The position numbers and the translations under genes were made by a program. Below the pieces are notes generated by a model. It had not been told where the DNA came from and did no database searches. It saw only the letters and a program-made list of their open reading frames with translations. Positions 17,777 through 26,352 of a stretch of DNA of 53,839 nt are shown piece by piece. Numbering within the stretch: the first letter of the stretch is position 1; each line of letters starts with the position of its first letter. Origin of the DNA: CAYMRL01 sp964398985 (lineage in GTDB: Bacteria; Deinococcota; Deinococci; Deinococcales; Trueperaceae); NCBI GenBank assembly GCA_964398985.1, contig CAYNOS010000014.1, positions 1 through 53,839 on the forward strand. Direction: 5' to 3'.

Positions 17777-18361
17777 ATGGTGGAGGACTCGGCAGCACAG
17801 GGTGAGAGCTTGGACCTGGACGGGCTGGGCAAACGCGTCCGGCAGCTGGTCAGCGCCGACCGCTTCGAGCACATCGAGCGCGTCAAGCGTTTGGCGCTGG
17901 ATATCGCGATCAGCAACGGCTTCTCGGCAGCGCAGGTCGGCCAAGTGGCACTCGCAGCGTTGCTCCACGACGCCGCCCGCGACCTGCCGGACGAGGAGCT
18001 GCTCGCCCTGGCACCGCCGGAGAACCAAGTCGAGCAAGATCACCCCATCGCGGTTCATGGCCGCGCCGCGCGCGTGCTGGCGCAGGGCTGGGGTGTCGAG
18101 GACGCGGTGGTGCTCGGCGCGATCGAGGGTCATGTCTGCGGCGTCGATCCGTCCGACCTGGTGGGTATGGCCGTGTACGTCGCGGACGTCAGCGAGCCTG
18201 CCCGCGGCGTCAACGACGACATCCGCGAACTCGCGCTCCTCGACCTCGGCGCCGCCTACCGCCGGGCGGTAGCCACCAAGGTGGAGTACTTGGAGGGCGA
18301 AGGGTTGGACGTGCACCCGATCACCAGGAAGACCTACGAGGCGCTGCATGACGCGTCGTGA
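17777..18361 (+). CDS. yqeK: YqeK-family HD-domain diadenosine tetraphosphate hydrolase
   Basis: About 194 residues from ATG 17777. HD residues are in AALLHDAARDLPDE, preceded by HIERVKRLALDIA, with a later HGRAAR and EGHVCGVD. YqeK enzymes hydrolyse Ap4A symmetrically to ADP and usually sit with nadD, rsfS and LCP genes, as here. Overlaps the LCP gene by 14 bases, so coupled translation is likely. Confidence 0.9.
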   Translation: MVEDSAAQGESLDLDGLGKRVRQLVSADRFEHIERVKRLALDIAISNGFSAAQVGQVALAALLHDAARDLPDEELLALAPPENQVEQDHPIAVHGRAARVLAQGWGVEDAVVLGAIEGHVCGVDPSDLVGMAVYVADVSEPARGVNDDIRELALLDLGAAYRRAVATKVEYLEGEGLDVHPITRKTYEALHDAS

Positions 18362-19652
18362 CTCCCGGCTGCTGGCGCTGCTCGGGGTGCTGCTGGCGTT
18401 GGCCGGACTGGTGGGCTACTGGCTGTCGCGCGACATCGAACGGGCCACCCTCAGCCGGGACCAGCGGGAGCTGCTGGGGCTCGCGGAGGACGACTTCCAC
18501 GTCAGCCTGATCGTTGCCGGCCGCGACATCTTCTCATCCAACGACGGCGCCGACCCGATCTACGCCCAAGACGGCACGATCATCGGCTGGCGTCCCATCA
18601 ACCAGGTCTTCCACACAGGCGGCACCCAGACCGACACGATCCTCTACGTCGACATCCACGGAGACGACATCAGCATCGTCGCGTTGCCGCGCGACCTGTG
18701 GCTCACCGACCTGGAGTACCGCATCAACGCCGCCTACCATCGCGGCGGTGCCGAGGGTCTCAGGCGCCGTGCCGAGGTCGTCCTGGGGGTGCCGATCGAT
18801 TACTACTTGATCGTCAAGCTCGACATCTTCCAGAACCTCGTCGACGCTCTCGGCGGCGTCGACATCGTCGTGCCCTACGACATGCACTACTCCGACAACG
18901 TCGCCAATCTGCACATCGACTTCGAAGCCGGGCCCACCCACATGGACGGGGTGGACGCGAGCAAGTTCATCCGCTACCGCAACACGCTGCGCGGCGATAT
19001 CGACCGGCTCGACAACGTCAAGCGGCTCGCCTACGCGATGCTGCAGCGCGTCAAGGAGCTCAACGTGCGGGCGGTGACCCTGGTCCCGAGCCTCGTCGAT
19101 ACCTTCCTGTCGGACGTCGAGACCAACGTCAGTCCCGCCCTGGTGCGCCAGTTGGCCTCGCGCGTCGGCAACCTCGAACTGGCGGTGACCGCCACCCTAC
19201 CGGTGGAGGAAGCCACGACCCCTGGCGGATCGGCGATCGTGTTGCACGACCCGCGCGAGGTGAACCGCTTCATGGCCACCACCTTCGGCGGGGTGGCCAG
19301 GGAGTTCACCGAGGCGCCCGACGCCGGCCTCCTGATCACCGACCGCAGCGGAACCCCCGGCATGGGCGAGTGGTACGCCGCGCGCCTCATCGCCCTCGGG
19401 GTGCCTGAGGAATTGGTGATGTTGCGCACGTTCTCCGAGGTCGACACCTCGGGCACGCGCATCCTCGCCACGCTCTCGAGCTGGGAGGAAGCCGACTTCT
19501 ACGCCGACCTGTTGCACGCCAACAAGCAACAGGTCGACCGCTTTCAACCCTATCAACGGCGCGCCGTCGAGCTCGAGCTGGTGCTCGGGGCGGACGCCGC
19601 GCAGCGCGTCTCGTACGCGCCGGGCGTGCTGGCCGCCGCGGAACTCCCGTGA
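18348..19652 (+). CDS. LytR-CpsA-Psr (LCP) family cell-wall glycopolymer ligase
   Basis: 434 residues. There is one N-terminal membrane helix (ALLGVLLALAGLVGYWL). The LCP domain covers about 50-240: TDTILYVDIHGDDISIVALPRDL with its conserved Asp and Arg residues, INAAYHRGG, VDALGGVDIVVP and the Arg-rich FIRYRNTLRGDIDRLDNVKR. A LytR_C-like domain fills 320-420. It likely attaches glycopolymers to peptidoglycan on the outer face of the inner membrane. Its ATG is inside the end of yqeK. Confidence 0.93.
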   Translation: MTRRDSRLLALLGVLLALAGLVGYWLSRDIERATLSRDQRELLGLAEDDFHVSLIVAGRDIFSSNDGADPIYAQDGTIIGWRPINQVFHTGGTQTDTILYVDIHGDDISIVALPRDLWLTDLEYRINAAYHRGGAEGLRRRAEVVLGVPIDYYLIVKLDIFQNLVDALGGVDIVVPYDMHYSDNVANLHIDFEAGPTHMDGVDASKFIRYRNTLRGDIDRLDNVKRLAYAMLQRVKELNVRAVTLVPSLVDTFLSDVETNVSPALVRQLASRVGNLELAVTATLPVEEATTPGGSAIVLHDPREVNRFMATTFGGVAREFTEAPDAGLLITDRSGTPGMGEWYAARLIALGVPEELVMLRTFSEVDTSGTRILATLSSWEEADFYADLLHANKQQVDRFQPYQRRAVELELVLGADAAQRVSYAPGVLAAAELP

Positions 19653-19677
19653 CGCCGGCATGCCGACAGGAGGAAAC

Positions 19678-20055
19678 TTGACCGACGTCGATCCCAGGCC
19701 GGCCGCCACCGGTGAGCTGCCACCAGAGATCCAGACGATCGTCGACGCGCTCGATGACAAGCGCGCGGTCGATATCGTCGTGCTCGACCTGCAGGCGGCC
19801 TCGGAGTCGCTCGAGTACTTCGTGATCGCCTCCGGCGAGTCCAGCCTGCAACTGAAGGCGCTGGAAGACGCGATCAGGGAGCGCATGAAGGCCCTAGGTC
19901 ACTACCCCAAGGGTGTCGAGGGTCCCTCGAACCGCTGGGTTCTGCTCGACTACGGTCACGTCGTCGTGCACCTGATGAGCCCGGACGCCCGCTCGTTCTA
20001 CGACCTGGAGGGCCTATGGGCCGACGCCGACAGGCTCGAGGTCGTGCCGAACTGA
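19678..20055 (+). CDS. rsfS: Ribosome silencing factor RsfS
   Basis: About 125 residues. AGGAGG at 19669-19674 points to the TTG at 19678 rather than the ATG at 19660, which would place the ribosome site inside the gene. Family motifs: IVDALDDKRAVDIVVLDL, FVIASGESSLQLKAL, NRWVLLDYGHVVVHLMSPDARSFYDLEGLW. RsfS binds L14 and blocks subunit joining in starvation. It overlaps yraN by 40 bases. Confidence 0.95.
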   Translation: MTDVDPRPAATGELPPEIQTIVDALDDKRAVDIVVLDLQAASESLEYFVIASGESSLQLKALEDAIRERMKALGHYPKGVEGPSNRWVLLDYGHVVVHLMSPDARSFYDLEGLWADADRLEVVPN

Positions 20056-20420
20056 TCACGAGGCGGCCTCCGCATTGGGCCGAGAGCGTGGCACGCGCTC
20101 ACCTCGAGGCGCGCGGCTGGCGCACCCTGGCCGCCAACTACCGCTTGCGTGGCGGGGAGATCGACCTGGTCATGGAGACGCCGCCACAGGCTTCCGGCAC
20201 CACGGTGGTGTTCGTCGAGGTCAAGCAGCGCGCCAGCGCCTCGCACGGTGACGCCGCCGAAGCGATCGGCTTCCGCAAGCTCGCGGCCATCCGCCGCACC
20301 GCCAACCACTACCTCGCTTTCGAGCTCCGCGACGCCGACGCCGCGGCCCGCATCGACGCCGTCCTCGTCGATGGTGACGAGAGGCAGCACGTGGTGAGAC
20401 ACCTCGAGGGCGTCTCGTGA
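20016..20420 (+). CDS. yraN: YraN/UPF0102 family nuclease-like protein
   Basis: 134 residues; GGAGGG five to six bases before ATG 20016 inside rsfS. Core motifs of this Holliday-junction-resolvase-like fold are seen: AESVARAHLEARGWRTLAANYRL, GGEIDLVM and VFVEVKQR, the D...E-x-K active site. Family function is not firmly known. The stop overlaps the GTG of trpF. Confidence 0.92.
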   Translation: MGRRRQARGRAELITRRPPHWAESVARAHLEARGWRTLAANYRLRGGEIDLVMETPPQASGTTVVFVEVKQRASASHGDAAEAIGFRKLAAIRRTANHYLAFELRDADAAARIDAVLVDGDERQHVVRHLEGVS

Positions 20421-21040
20421 CGGCCAGAAGGCGGCCAGTGCGGGTGAAGATCTGTGGCCTGACCAGACCGCAGGACGCCGAAGCGGCGCAGGCGGCCGGA
20501 GCGGACGCCATCGGCCTAGTGTTCGCGCCGGGCTCGCGCCGCCGGATCACGGTCGAGCAGGCACTGGCGGTGGTGGCCGGGCTGTCGCCGTTCGTGACGC
20601 GGGTGGGCGTCTTTCGGAACGCCGACCTGGCCGAGGTGCGCGGCGCAGTCGCGCGCCTGCGGCTCGACGCGGTGCAGCTGCACGGCTCCGAGAGCGAAGC
20701 CTACGCGGCCTCACTGCGCCCACACGTCAAGGTGATCAGGGCGCTGGCGTTCCGCGACCACCCGCACCCCGATGGCTACCCGGGTGCCGAGCACGACGCT
20801 CTGATGCTCGACTCCAGCACCCCGGGCTCCGGTGAGCCGTTCTCCTGGTCGGCGGCCGGCGCGTGGGCCGGTTACCCGGGACTAATCGTCGCCGGCGGCC
20901 TCACGCCCGCGAACGTGGCGGAGGCGGTGAGGACGCTGTCGCCCTTCGCCGTCGACGTCTCGTCGGGTGTCGAGGTGGCTCCCGGCGTCAAGTCGTCGGA
21001 GTTGATCGATGCCTTCGTGAGGGCGGCCAAGGGGATGTGA
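20417..21040 (+). CDS. trpF: Phosphoribosylanthranilate isomerase
   Basis: 207 residues, GTG start overlapping the previous stop (GTGA). TIM-barrel motifs: VKICGLTRPQDAEAA with the catalytic Cys, LVFAPGSRR, VQLHGSE, MLDSSTPGSGEPFSW with the general acid Asp, LIVAGGLTPANV and VDVSSGVE. It converts N-(5'-phosphoribosyl)anthranilate to CdRP in tryptophan synthesis. No other trp gene lies in the window, so the pathway is dispersed. Confidence 0.97.
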   Translation: MTARRRPVRVKICGLTRPQDAEAAQAAGADAIGLVFAPGSRRRITVEQALAVVAGLSPFVTRVGVFRNADLAEVRGAVARLRLDAVQLHGSESEAYAASLRPHVKVIRALAFRDHPHPDGYPGAEHDALMLDSSTPGSGEPFSWSAAGAWAGYPGLIVAGGLTPANVAEAVRTLSPFAVDVSSGVEVAPGVKSSELIDAFVRAAKGM

Positions 21041-21106
21041 CCCGAGACTGCCAAGCTCCCCGCGCGGCCCGCTTCATGAAAGCACCGTGTGAATCGGGAT
21101 GCTCAG

Positions 21107-21293
21107 AGTTCTCCACAGAAAACGCGAGTTCTCCACACCGATGTGGACAAGAATCGGACCTCCCCGAGAGCCCCGCTGGGAACGGCGCTCTCAGCAAGCG
21201 TGCGTCTAGGACGGTGTTTCTGGCGTCGACCGCGGGGCGCCTCTGCATTACCAGAGTCGGCGTTCGCCTGTCAATGCCGATCACTTTTCCACA
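21107..21293. other. Cluster of four DnaA-box-like 9-mers
   Basis: TTCTCCACA at 21107-21115 and again at 21127-21135, exactly 20 bases apart; TTGTCCACA on the minus strand at 21140-21148; TTTTCCACA at 21285-21293. Each differs by one base from TTATCCACA. The 382-base gap between trpF and the cupin gene has no convincing ORF. There is no adjacent dnaA or dnaN and no clear AT-rich unwinding element. Confidence 0.6.
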
Positions 21294-21382
21294 GCCCAGA
21301 GCGGGCCGGCAACGGCATGGAGCGAACGCCAAGGCGCCTTCCTGACGATGTAGGCTTAGGGGCACTTGCAGGTCTGCTCGAT

Positions 21383-21404
21383 GACGCCGCGAGCTGGCGG
21401 CGTC
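21383..21404 (+). promoter_or_regulatory. Perfect hairpin in the leader of the cupin gene
   Basis: GACGCCGC (21383-21390) and GCGGCGTC (21397-21404), 6-base loop, ending about five bases before the GATGGAGG ribosome site. A -10-like TAGGCT is at 21351-21356. It may be a translational control or a simple stability element. Confidence 0.45.
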
Positions 21405-21422
21405 GACGATGGAGGTCACCGG

Positions 21423-21728
21423 ATGAAGTCAGTCAACATCTCCGCGTCACGGCGCTTCTCACTGCAGAACGTCCAGCGCAGCGAACTCGCCAGCGTCGGG
21501 CAGCTGCGCACGGAACTGCTGTGCTTCGAGGCCGGTCAGAACGAGAGCAGCGAGGACGCGGCGGGAGCCATCTACCAGGTTCTCGAGGGCGAGGCCATCT
21601 TCCGTCAGGCGGGTCAGACCGAGCGCGTCGGCAAGGGCCGGCTGCTGGCGGTCGAGGGCGGCCAGCCGGTGACCGTCGAGAACGCCGGCGGGGGCCTACT
21701 GGTGGTGCTGGTCGCCACCAGCGGCTGA
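21423..21728 (+). CDS. Small cupin-like protein
   Basis: 101 residues from ATG 21423, after GGAGG-tcaccgg. It has the single-domain cupin pattern: ELLCFEAGQNESSED, AIYQVLEGEAIFRQAGQTERVGKGRLLAVEGGQPVTVENAGG in beta strands (quoted here only as family-like blocks GQNESSED, VLEGEA, GKGRLLAVEGG). The usual metal-binding histidines are absent, so it may bind no metal. It is between trpF and a carboxyltransferase; role unknown. Confidence 0.8.
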   Translation: MKSVNISASRRFSLQNVQRSELASVGQLRTELLCFEAGQNESSEDAAGAIYQVLEGEAIFRQAGQTERVGKGRLLAVEGGQPVTVENAGGGLLVVLVATSG

Positions 21729-21765
21729 CAGAGTCGCGGGGCAGTAGAAGCGGCAACTGGGGCTC

Positions 21766-23412
21766 GTGAGCGACGTCGGCGAGAGAAAGCGTGACGGCAG
21801 CGGCGACCGCGTGGCTTGGCGGGTGGCGGCCGCCCTTCTGGAGCGCCAGCGGCAGGAACTCGCTGGCGGTGGGGGGCCCGGCGCGTTGGCCAGGCAGCAA
21901 GCCAAAGGGCGGCTGGGCGCACGCGAACGTATAACCGAACTGCTGGATCCCGGGGCCCGCTTCGACGAGCTGATGGTGTTCGCCGGCTTCGAGATGTACC
22001 AGGAAGTCGGCGGGGCTCCTGCCGGCGGCGTGATCACCGGCATCGGACGGATCGCGGGTCGCGACTGGATGGTGATCGCCAACGACGCCACCGTCAAGGC
22101 CGGCGCGTTCTTCCCGATCACCGCGAAGAAGGTGATCCGCGCCCAGACCATCGCGTTCGAGAACCGACTGCCCACCGTCTATCTGGTCGACTCCGCCGGC
22201 GTCTACCTGCCGATGCAGGACGAGGTGTTCCCCGACCAGGACGACTTCGGGCGCGTCTTCTACTTGAACGCGCGGATGAGCGCGGCCGGCATCCCGCAGA
22301 TCGCGGCGATCATGGGCAACTGCGTGGCCGGCGGCGCCTACCTGCCGGTCATGTGCGACGCGCTGGTGATGACCGACGGCTCCGGCCTCTACCTGGCGGC
22401 GCCCGCGCTGGTCAAAGCCGCCATCGGACAGGAGGTCGACAGCGAGACCCTCGGGGGCGCCAAGATGCACGCCGAGATCTCCGGCACCGTCGACTTCCGG
22501 GAGAGCGACGACGCCAGCGCTCTGCTGAGGGTCAGGCGCTTGGCGGCTAGCTACGCTGCTCCCGAGCTCGCCCACTGGGCGCGCTCGCGCGTCGCGGCCA
22601 GGTCGCCGGCGGCCGACGACGATCTCGAAGCCATCCTGCCCGCCGAGGGCGGGACGCGACCGTACGACATGCGCGAGGTGCTCAGGAGCCTGCTCGACGC
22701 CTCCGAGTTCGACGAGTACAAGCCGGACTACGGCGCCTCGCTGCTCACGGGCACCGGCCGCCTCGGCGGCTATCCAGTGGGCGTCGTCGCCAACCAGAAG
22801 AGCGTGATCAAGCGGCCGGGACGGATCGAGATCGGCGGCGTCATCTACGCCGAGGCCGCCGACAAGGCCGCTCGCTTCGTCCTCAACTGCAACCAGGCCG
22901 GCATCCCGATCGTGTTCCTTCACGACGTCAACGGCTTCATGGTCGGCAAGGACAGCGAGCAGCAGGGCATCATCAGGCGCGGCGCCAAGCTGGTCAACGC
23001 CGTCTCCAACAGCGTCGTGCCCCGCCTCACCGTCATCCTCGGCGGTTCGTACGGCGCGGGACACTACGCGCTCAGCGGCAAGGCCTACGCGCCCCGCTTC
23101 ATCTTCGCGCTGCCGAGCGCCAAGTTCAGCGTGATGGGCGGCCAGCAGGCGGCCAAGACGGTGCTCGACATCCAGGTCGCGCAGCTCAAGCGCGCCGGGC
23201 TCGAGCCCGATGACGAGGCCCTGGTCGCGCTGCACGCACAGATCAAGGCCGACTACGACCGCGCTCTCGACATCCGCTACGCCGCGGCGCGGCTGTGGGT
23301 CGACGAGGTGATCCTGCCCGGCGAAGTGCGCGAGCGGCTCATCGGGGCGCTGGATGCCTGCGCCCAGAACCCGCAGCGCGACGAGCTCAAGCTCGGTGTC
23401 TTTCAGGTATGA
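21766..23412 (+). CDS. Acyl-CoA carboxylase, carboxyltransferase subunit (methylcrotonyl-CoA type)
   Basis: 548 residues, GTG start. Strong family blocks: RERITELLDPGARFDEL, GGVITGIGRIAGRDWMVIAND, VYLVDSAGVYLPMQDEVFPD, GNCVAGGAYLPVMCDALVM, GGAKMHAEISGTVDF and FLHDVNGFMVGKDSEQQGI. The LPMQDEVFPD and QGI..RGAKLV regions are closest to MccB, which carboxylates 3-methylcrotonyl-CoA in leucine breakdown. Propionyl-CoA is an alternative. The biotin carboxylase partner is not in the window. Its stop overlaps the next gene by ATGA. Confidence 0.93.
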   Translation: MSDVGERKRDGSGDRVAWRVAAALLERQRQELAGGGGPGALARQQAKGRLGARERITELLDPGARFDELMVFAGFEMYQEVGGAPAGGVITGIGRIAGRDWMVIANDATVKAGAFFPITAKKVIRAQTIAFENRLPTVYLVDSAGVYLPMQDEVFPDQDDFGRVFYLNARMSAAGIPQIAAIMGNCVAGGAYLPVMCDALVMTDGSGLYLAAPALVKAAIGQEVDSETLGGAKMHAEISGTVDFRESDDASALLRVRRLAASYAAPELAHWARSRVAARSPAADDDLEAILPAEGGTRPYDMREVLRSLLDASEFDEYKPDYGASLLTGTGRLGGYPVGVVANQKSVIKRPGRIEIGGVIYAEAADKAARFVLNCNQAGIPIVFLHDVNGFMVGKDSEQQGIIRRGAKLVNAVSNSVVPRLTVILGGSYGAGHYALSGKAYAPRFIFALPSAKFSVMGGQQAAKTVLDIQVAQLKRAGLEPDDEALVALHAQIKADYDRALDIRYAAARLWVDEVILPGEVRERLIGALDACAQNPQRDELKLGVFQV

Positions 23413-25205
23413 ACATCGGTTTCGCGGCGCCCGGCTTCCTGTGGCTGCTCACCGCGCTGCCGCTGGTGGTGCTGCTTCACTACCTGCGCACCCGGCGCAA
23501 GCGCCAGGACGTCGCCGCGATGTTCCTGTGGCAGCGGGCGCAACAGGCCGTCATCCGGCGCCGGCGGTTCTCGCCGACCTGGCTGCTGGCCGTGCAGCTG
23601 GCGTTCACTGCGCTCGCGGCCGTGGCGCTGGCGCGCCCGTACATCGGCGCACCCGAACCGCCTCCGCGGGCGGTGATCATCGATGCCTCGGCCAGCATGG
23701 CCGCCGCCAGCGGACCGACCACCCGCATCGAGGAAGCCGCGGGCATCGCCCGGCGGCTGACGGCCGGAGCCGCCCGGGTCGCACTGATACGCGCCGGGCT
23801 CGAGGCGACGCTGATGGCGCCGATCGATGCCGACGTCGGCCTGCGCGCGGCGGCGTTGAACGAGCTGTGGGCCGGCGACGTCAGCGCTGACGTGTCGGGC
23901 GCCCTCGAGCTGGCGACCGCCCTGCTGCCGGGCGCCGAGGTCCACGTCATCAGCGACCAGGAGCTGCATCTGGGGCAGGCCACCCTTCACCAGGTCGGGG
24001 CCCTGGTCGTCAACGCCGGCATCAGCGCCCTCGACATCGGCATCGGCTACGTCTTCGTGGGGGTGGTCGGCAGCGGCGGCAGGCCGCTGGAGGTGCCGGT
24101 CACGCTCTCGCAAGACGGCGTCGATCTCGCCTCCGCGACGGTGCTCGTGCCGGCGCAGGGGGCCGGCACCGTGACCTTCCCGCTCGGCGAGCTAGGCGGC
24201 GTCGTCGAGGCCCGCCTGACCGCACCGGCCGGCGACGCCTTGGCGCTGGATGACGTTGCGTACGCGGGAGCGAAGCCGGTCACGGTGGTCAGCGACCTCA
24301 ACTACGGCCCGCTGGTGAGGGCGCTGGCGGCGCTGCCCAATGCCGAGGCGAGCTACAGCGTCGGCGCGCGCTTCCTTGCTGCCGACCTCCGCGTCTTGCA
24401 GCAAGCCGACGCCGGCGAGTTGTTGCCCGGAGCGCACCTCTTGTTCCCGCCGCCGGTCGAGCAGCCGCGTTTCGCCACCGTTCGCGATTGGAACCGTGCG
24501 CACGAGCTGATGCGTTTCGTCGACCTCAGGGATCTGCTCGTGGGTCTCGGACCGGTCGCGACCGCCTGGGTGGACGAGCCCGGCTGGGAGGTGTTGGCGC
24601 GCACGGCCGAGCTCGAGCCGGTCTTGAGAGCGCGGCGGTCGGATGGCGCCTGGCAGGTGCAGGCAGCGTTCCACCCGAGCCAGAGCGACCTGGTGTTGCG
24701 CTCGGCTTTCCCGACTCTGATCGCCAACCTTGCGGCGGCCGTGGAGACGACCGTGCGCCTGAGACTCGGTGAGGCGCTGCCCGGCGCGCCGGTGGCGGTA
24801 CCCGAGGGCGCCGTCGGCCAGTCGGCCGTCGGGCCCGCCGTCGCCGGCGTCCCGGGCGTGTACCGCATCGCCGGTCAGGTCGGCGGCGTGGCAGGGGAGA
24901 CGCTCGCGCTAGCTTCGCTCCTCTCGGCGGCGGAGTCGCGGCTCGAGGCGACGCCGCGTATCGCGGCACTCGGTCCGACAGCCGGCGGGTCGGCGGCGCC
25001 CTCCCAGGCGACCGGCGCCCAGTCGACAGCCGCGGCGGCCGCCATAGAGGACTCGGCGCCGTCGAACGGAGCGCGGGCCGCCGACGCGCCGCCCAGCCGC
25101 CTAGCGCTGGCGCTGCTGGCTCTCGCCGTGCTCGCTCTGCTCCTCGAGTGGCTGCTCTACAGCGGTCTGCCGAGGCGAACGGTGCTCGGGGCGCGCAGCG
25201 GCTGA
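23409..25205 (+). CDS. BatA/VWA-domain membrane protein
   Basis: 598 residues. ATG at 23409 overlaps the previous stop. The N-terminus is the BatA-type start: PGFLWLLTALPLVVLLHYLR, then RRRRFSPTWLLAVQLAFTALAAVALARP, two membrane helices. A von Willebrand A fold follows with a MIDAS-like DASASM at 92-97. The middle is beta-rich and a last helix (LALLALAVLALLLEWLLY) anchors the C-terminus. Such proteins are usually near MoxR ATPases and DUF58 genes; none is next to it here. Role unclear. Confidence 0.85.
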   Translation: MNIGFAAPGFLWLLTALPLVVLLHYLRTRRKRQDVAAMFLWQRAQQAVIRRRRFSPTWLLAVQLAFTALAAVALARPYIGAPEPPPRAVIIDASASMAAASGPTTRIEEAAGIARRLTAGAARVALIRAGLEATLMAPIDADVGLRAAALNELWAGDVSADVSGALELATALLPGAEVHVISDQELHLGQATLHQVGALVVNAGISALDIGIGYVFVGVVGSGGRPLEVPVTLSQDGVDLASATVLVPAQGAGTVTFPLGELGGVVEARLTAPAGDALALDDVAYAGAKPVTVVSDLNYGPLVRALAALPNAEASYSVGARFLAADLRVLQQADAGELLPGAHLLFPPPVEQPRFATVRDWNRAHELMRFVDLRDLLVGLGPVATAWVDEPGWEVLARTAELEPVLRARRSDGAWQVQAAFHPSQSDLVLRSAFPTLIANLAAAVETTVRLRLGEALPGAPVAVPEGAVGQSAVGPAVAGVPGVYRIAGQVGGVAGETLALASLLSAAESRLEATPRIAALGPTAGGSAAPSQATGAQSTAAAAAIEDSAPSNGARAADAPPSRLALALLALAVLALLLEWLLYSGLPRRTVLGARSG

Positions 25206-25217
25206 GCGACCGAGCAT

Positions 25218-25227
25218 CTGATAGCTT
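25218..25227 (+). promoter_or_regulatory. Extended -10 of rodA (leaderless)
   Basis: TGATAGCTT, with TAGCTT at 25222-25227, six bases before GTG 25234. The 12-mer TCTGATAGCTTG recurs exactly at 26336-26347 before the MIP18-like gene. Confidence 0.65.
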
Positions 25228-25233
25228 GTGCGG

Positions 25234-26295
25234 GTGGGAAGGCACGACTTCAGCCTGCCGATAGTCGCCGCGATGATCCTCGTGGTCGGCTTGGCCACGC
25301 TGCGCAGCGCCGCGCCCAGCGATGAGTTCGTCCGCCAGCTGATCTTCCTCGGCGGCGGTCTGGTCGCTTGCGCCGCTCTGGTGTGGGTCGGCAAGCGGCG
25401 CGTGGTACTGGCGGTCCCCTACCTCTACATTGCCAGCCTCGCGCTGCTGCTGGTGACGCGCGTGATGGGCACCGTCGTCAACGGAGCCAAGTCGTGGCTG
25501 TACATCGGTCCGCTGCCGGGCTTCCAGCCCTCGGAGCTGGCCAAGCTGGCGTTGATCCTCGCTCTCGCCTCGCTGCTGGCGGACCGGCCGATCCGGCGCC
25601 TGCCCGATTACCTGAGGCTCGGAGCTCTGGTGCTGCCGCCGGTCGGTCTCGTGTTCCTCGAACCCGACCTGGGCAGCGCGCTGGTGCTCACCGCCATCGG
25701 AGCCGGCATGGCCCTGGTGCGCGGCATCCCGATCAGGCAGCTGGTGCTGATCGTGGCGCTGGTCGCGGTGGCCGTGCCGACCGTGCTGCTACCCAACCTC
25801 GAGTCCCACCAGGTCGACCGTCTCGTCTCGTTCCTCGATCCTGCCGCCGACCCGCGCGGCAGCGGTTACCAGGTCATCCAGTCGACGATCGCCGTCGGCA
25901 GCGGGGGTCTGCTCGGCAAGGGGTACATGCAGGGGACCCAGGCGCAACTCGGCTTCATCCCGTACCGGCAGACGGACTTCATCTTCCCGGTGCTGGCCGA
26001 GGAGGGTGGGTTCGTGGCTTCGGTGCTGCTGCTGTTGTTGTATGGGCTGCTGTTCTGGCGCCTGATCGTGATGGCCGGCGAGTGCCCATTCGAGCGCGAC
26101 CAGTTGATCATCGTCGGCGTGGTGGCGTTGCTGGCGTTCCAGGTGCTCGTGAACATCGGCGTCACGCTGGGCCTCGCGCCGGTGACCGGCATCACCCTGC
26201 CGATGGTGTCGTACGGCGGCACCAGCCTGGTGTCCACGCTGTTGGCGCTGGGGCTGGCTTTCACCGTTCACCGCGACCGCTACGCCCAGTGGTGA
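25234..26295 (+). CDS. rodA: RodA/FtsW-family peptidoglycan glycosyltransferase
   Basis: About 353 residues from GTG 25234, six bases past a -10 box; GTG 25228 is the alternative. Around ten membrane helices. SEDS hallmarks: KSWLYIGPLPGFQPSELAKLALI, VFLEPDLGSALVLT with the catalytic Asp, QSTIAVGSGGLLGKG, IPYRQTDFIFPVLAEEGGF and LPMVSYGGTSL. Length is nearer to RodA than FtsW. It polymerises glycan strands during elongation; its penicillin-binding partner is elsewhere. Confidence 0.95.
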   Translation: MGRHDFSLPIVAAMILVVGLATLRSAAPSDEFVRQLIFLGGGLVACAALVWVGKRRVVLAVPYLYIASLALLLVTRVMGTVVNGAKSWLYIGPLPGFQPSELAKLALILALASLLADRPIRRLPDYLRLGALVLPPVGLVFLEPDLGSALVLTAIGAGMALVRGIPIRQLVLIVALVAVAVPTVLLPNLESHQVDRLVSFLDPAADPRGSGYQVIQSTIAVGSGGLLGKGYMQGTQAQLGFIPYRQTDFIFPVLAEEGGFVASVLLLLLYGLLFWRLIVMAGECPFERDQLIIVGVVALLAFQVLVNIGVTLGLAPVTGITLPMVSYGGTSLVSTLLALGLAFTVHRDRYAQW

Positions 26296-26337
26296 GCAAC
26301 GAGCGTTCGTCGGAGGGTCTGCGCGGCAGCGGCTCTC

Positions 26338-26346
26338 TGATAGCTT
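26338..26346 (+). promoter_or_regulatory. Extended -10 driving the 11-codon mini-ORF and MIP18-like gene
   Basis: TGATAGCTT at 26338-26346 matches the rodA promoter core. TAGCTT ends six bases before ATG 26353. Confidence 0.6.
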
Positions 26347-26352
26347 GAGGGC

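Noticed and set aside
21041..21346. ORF running across the DnaA-box gap
   Set aside because: Composition is unlike real genes here (poor codon bias, no ribosome site), and the DnaA-like sites lie in it.
21433..23235. 600-codon frame antisense to the carboxyltransferase
   Set aside because: Same codon-bias shadow; the sense frame has clear family motifs.
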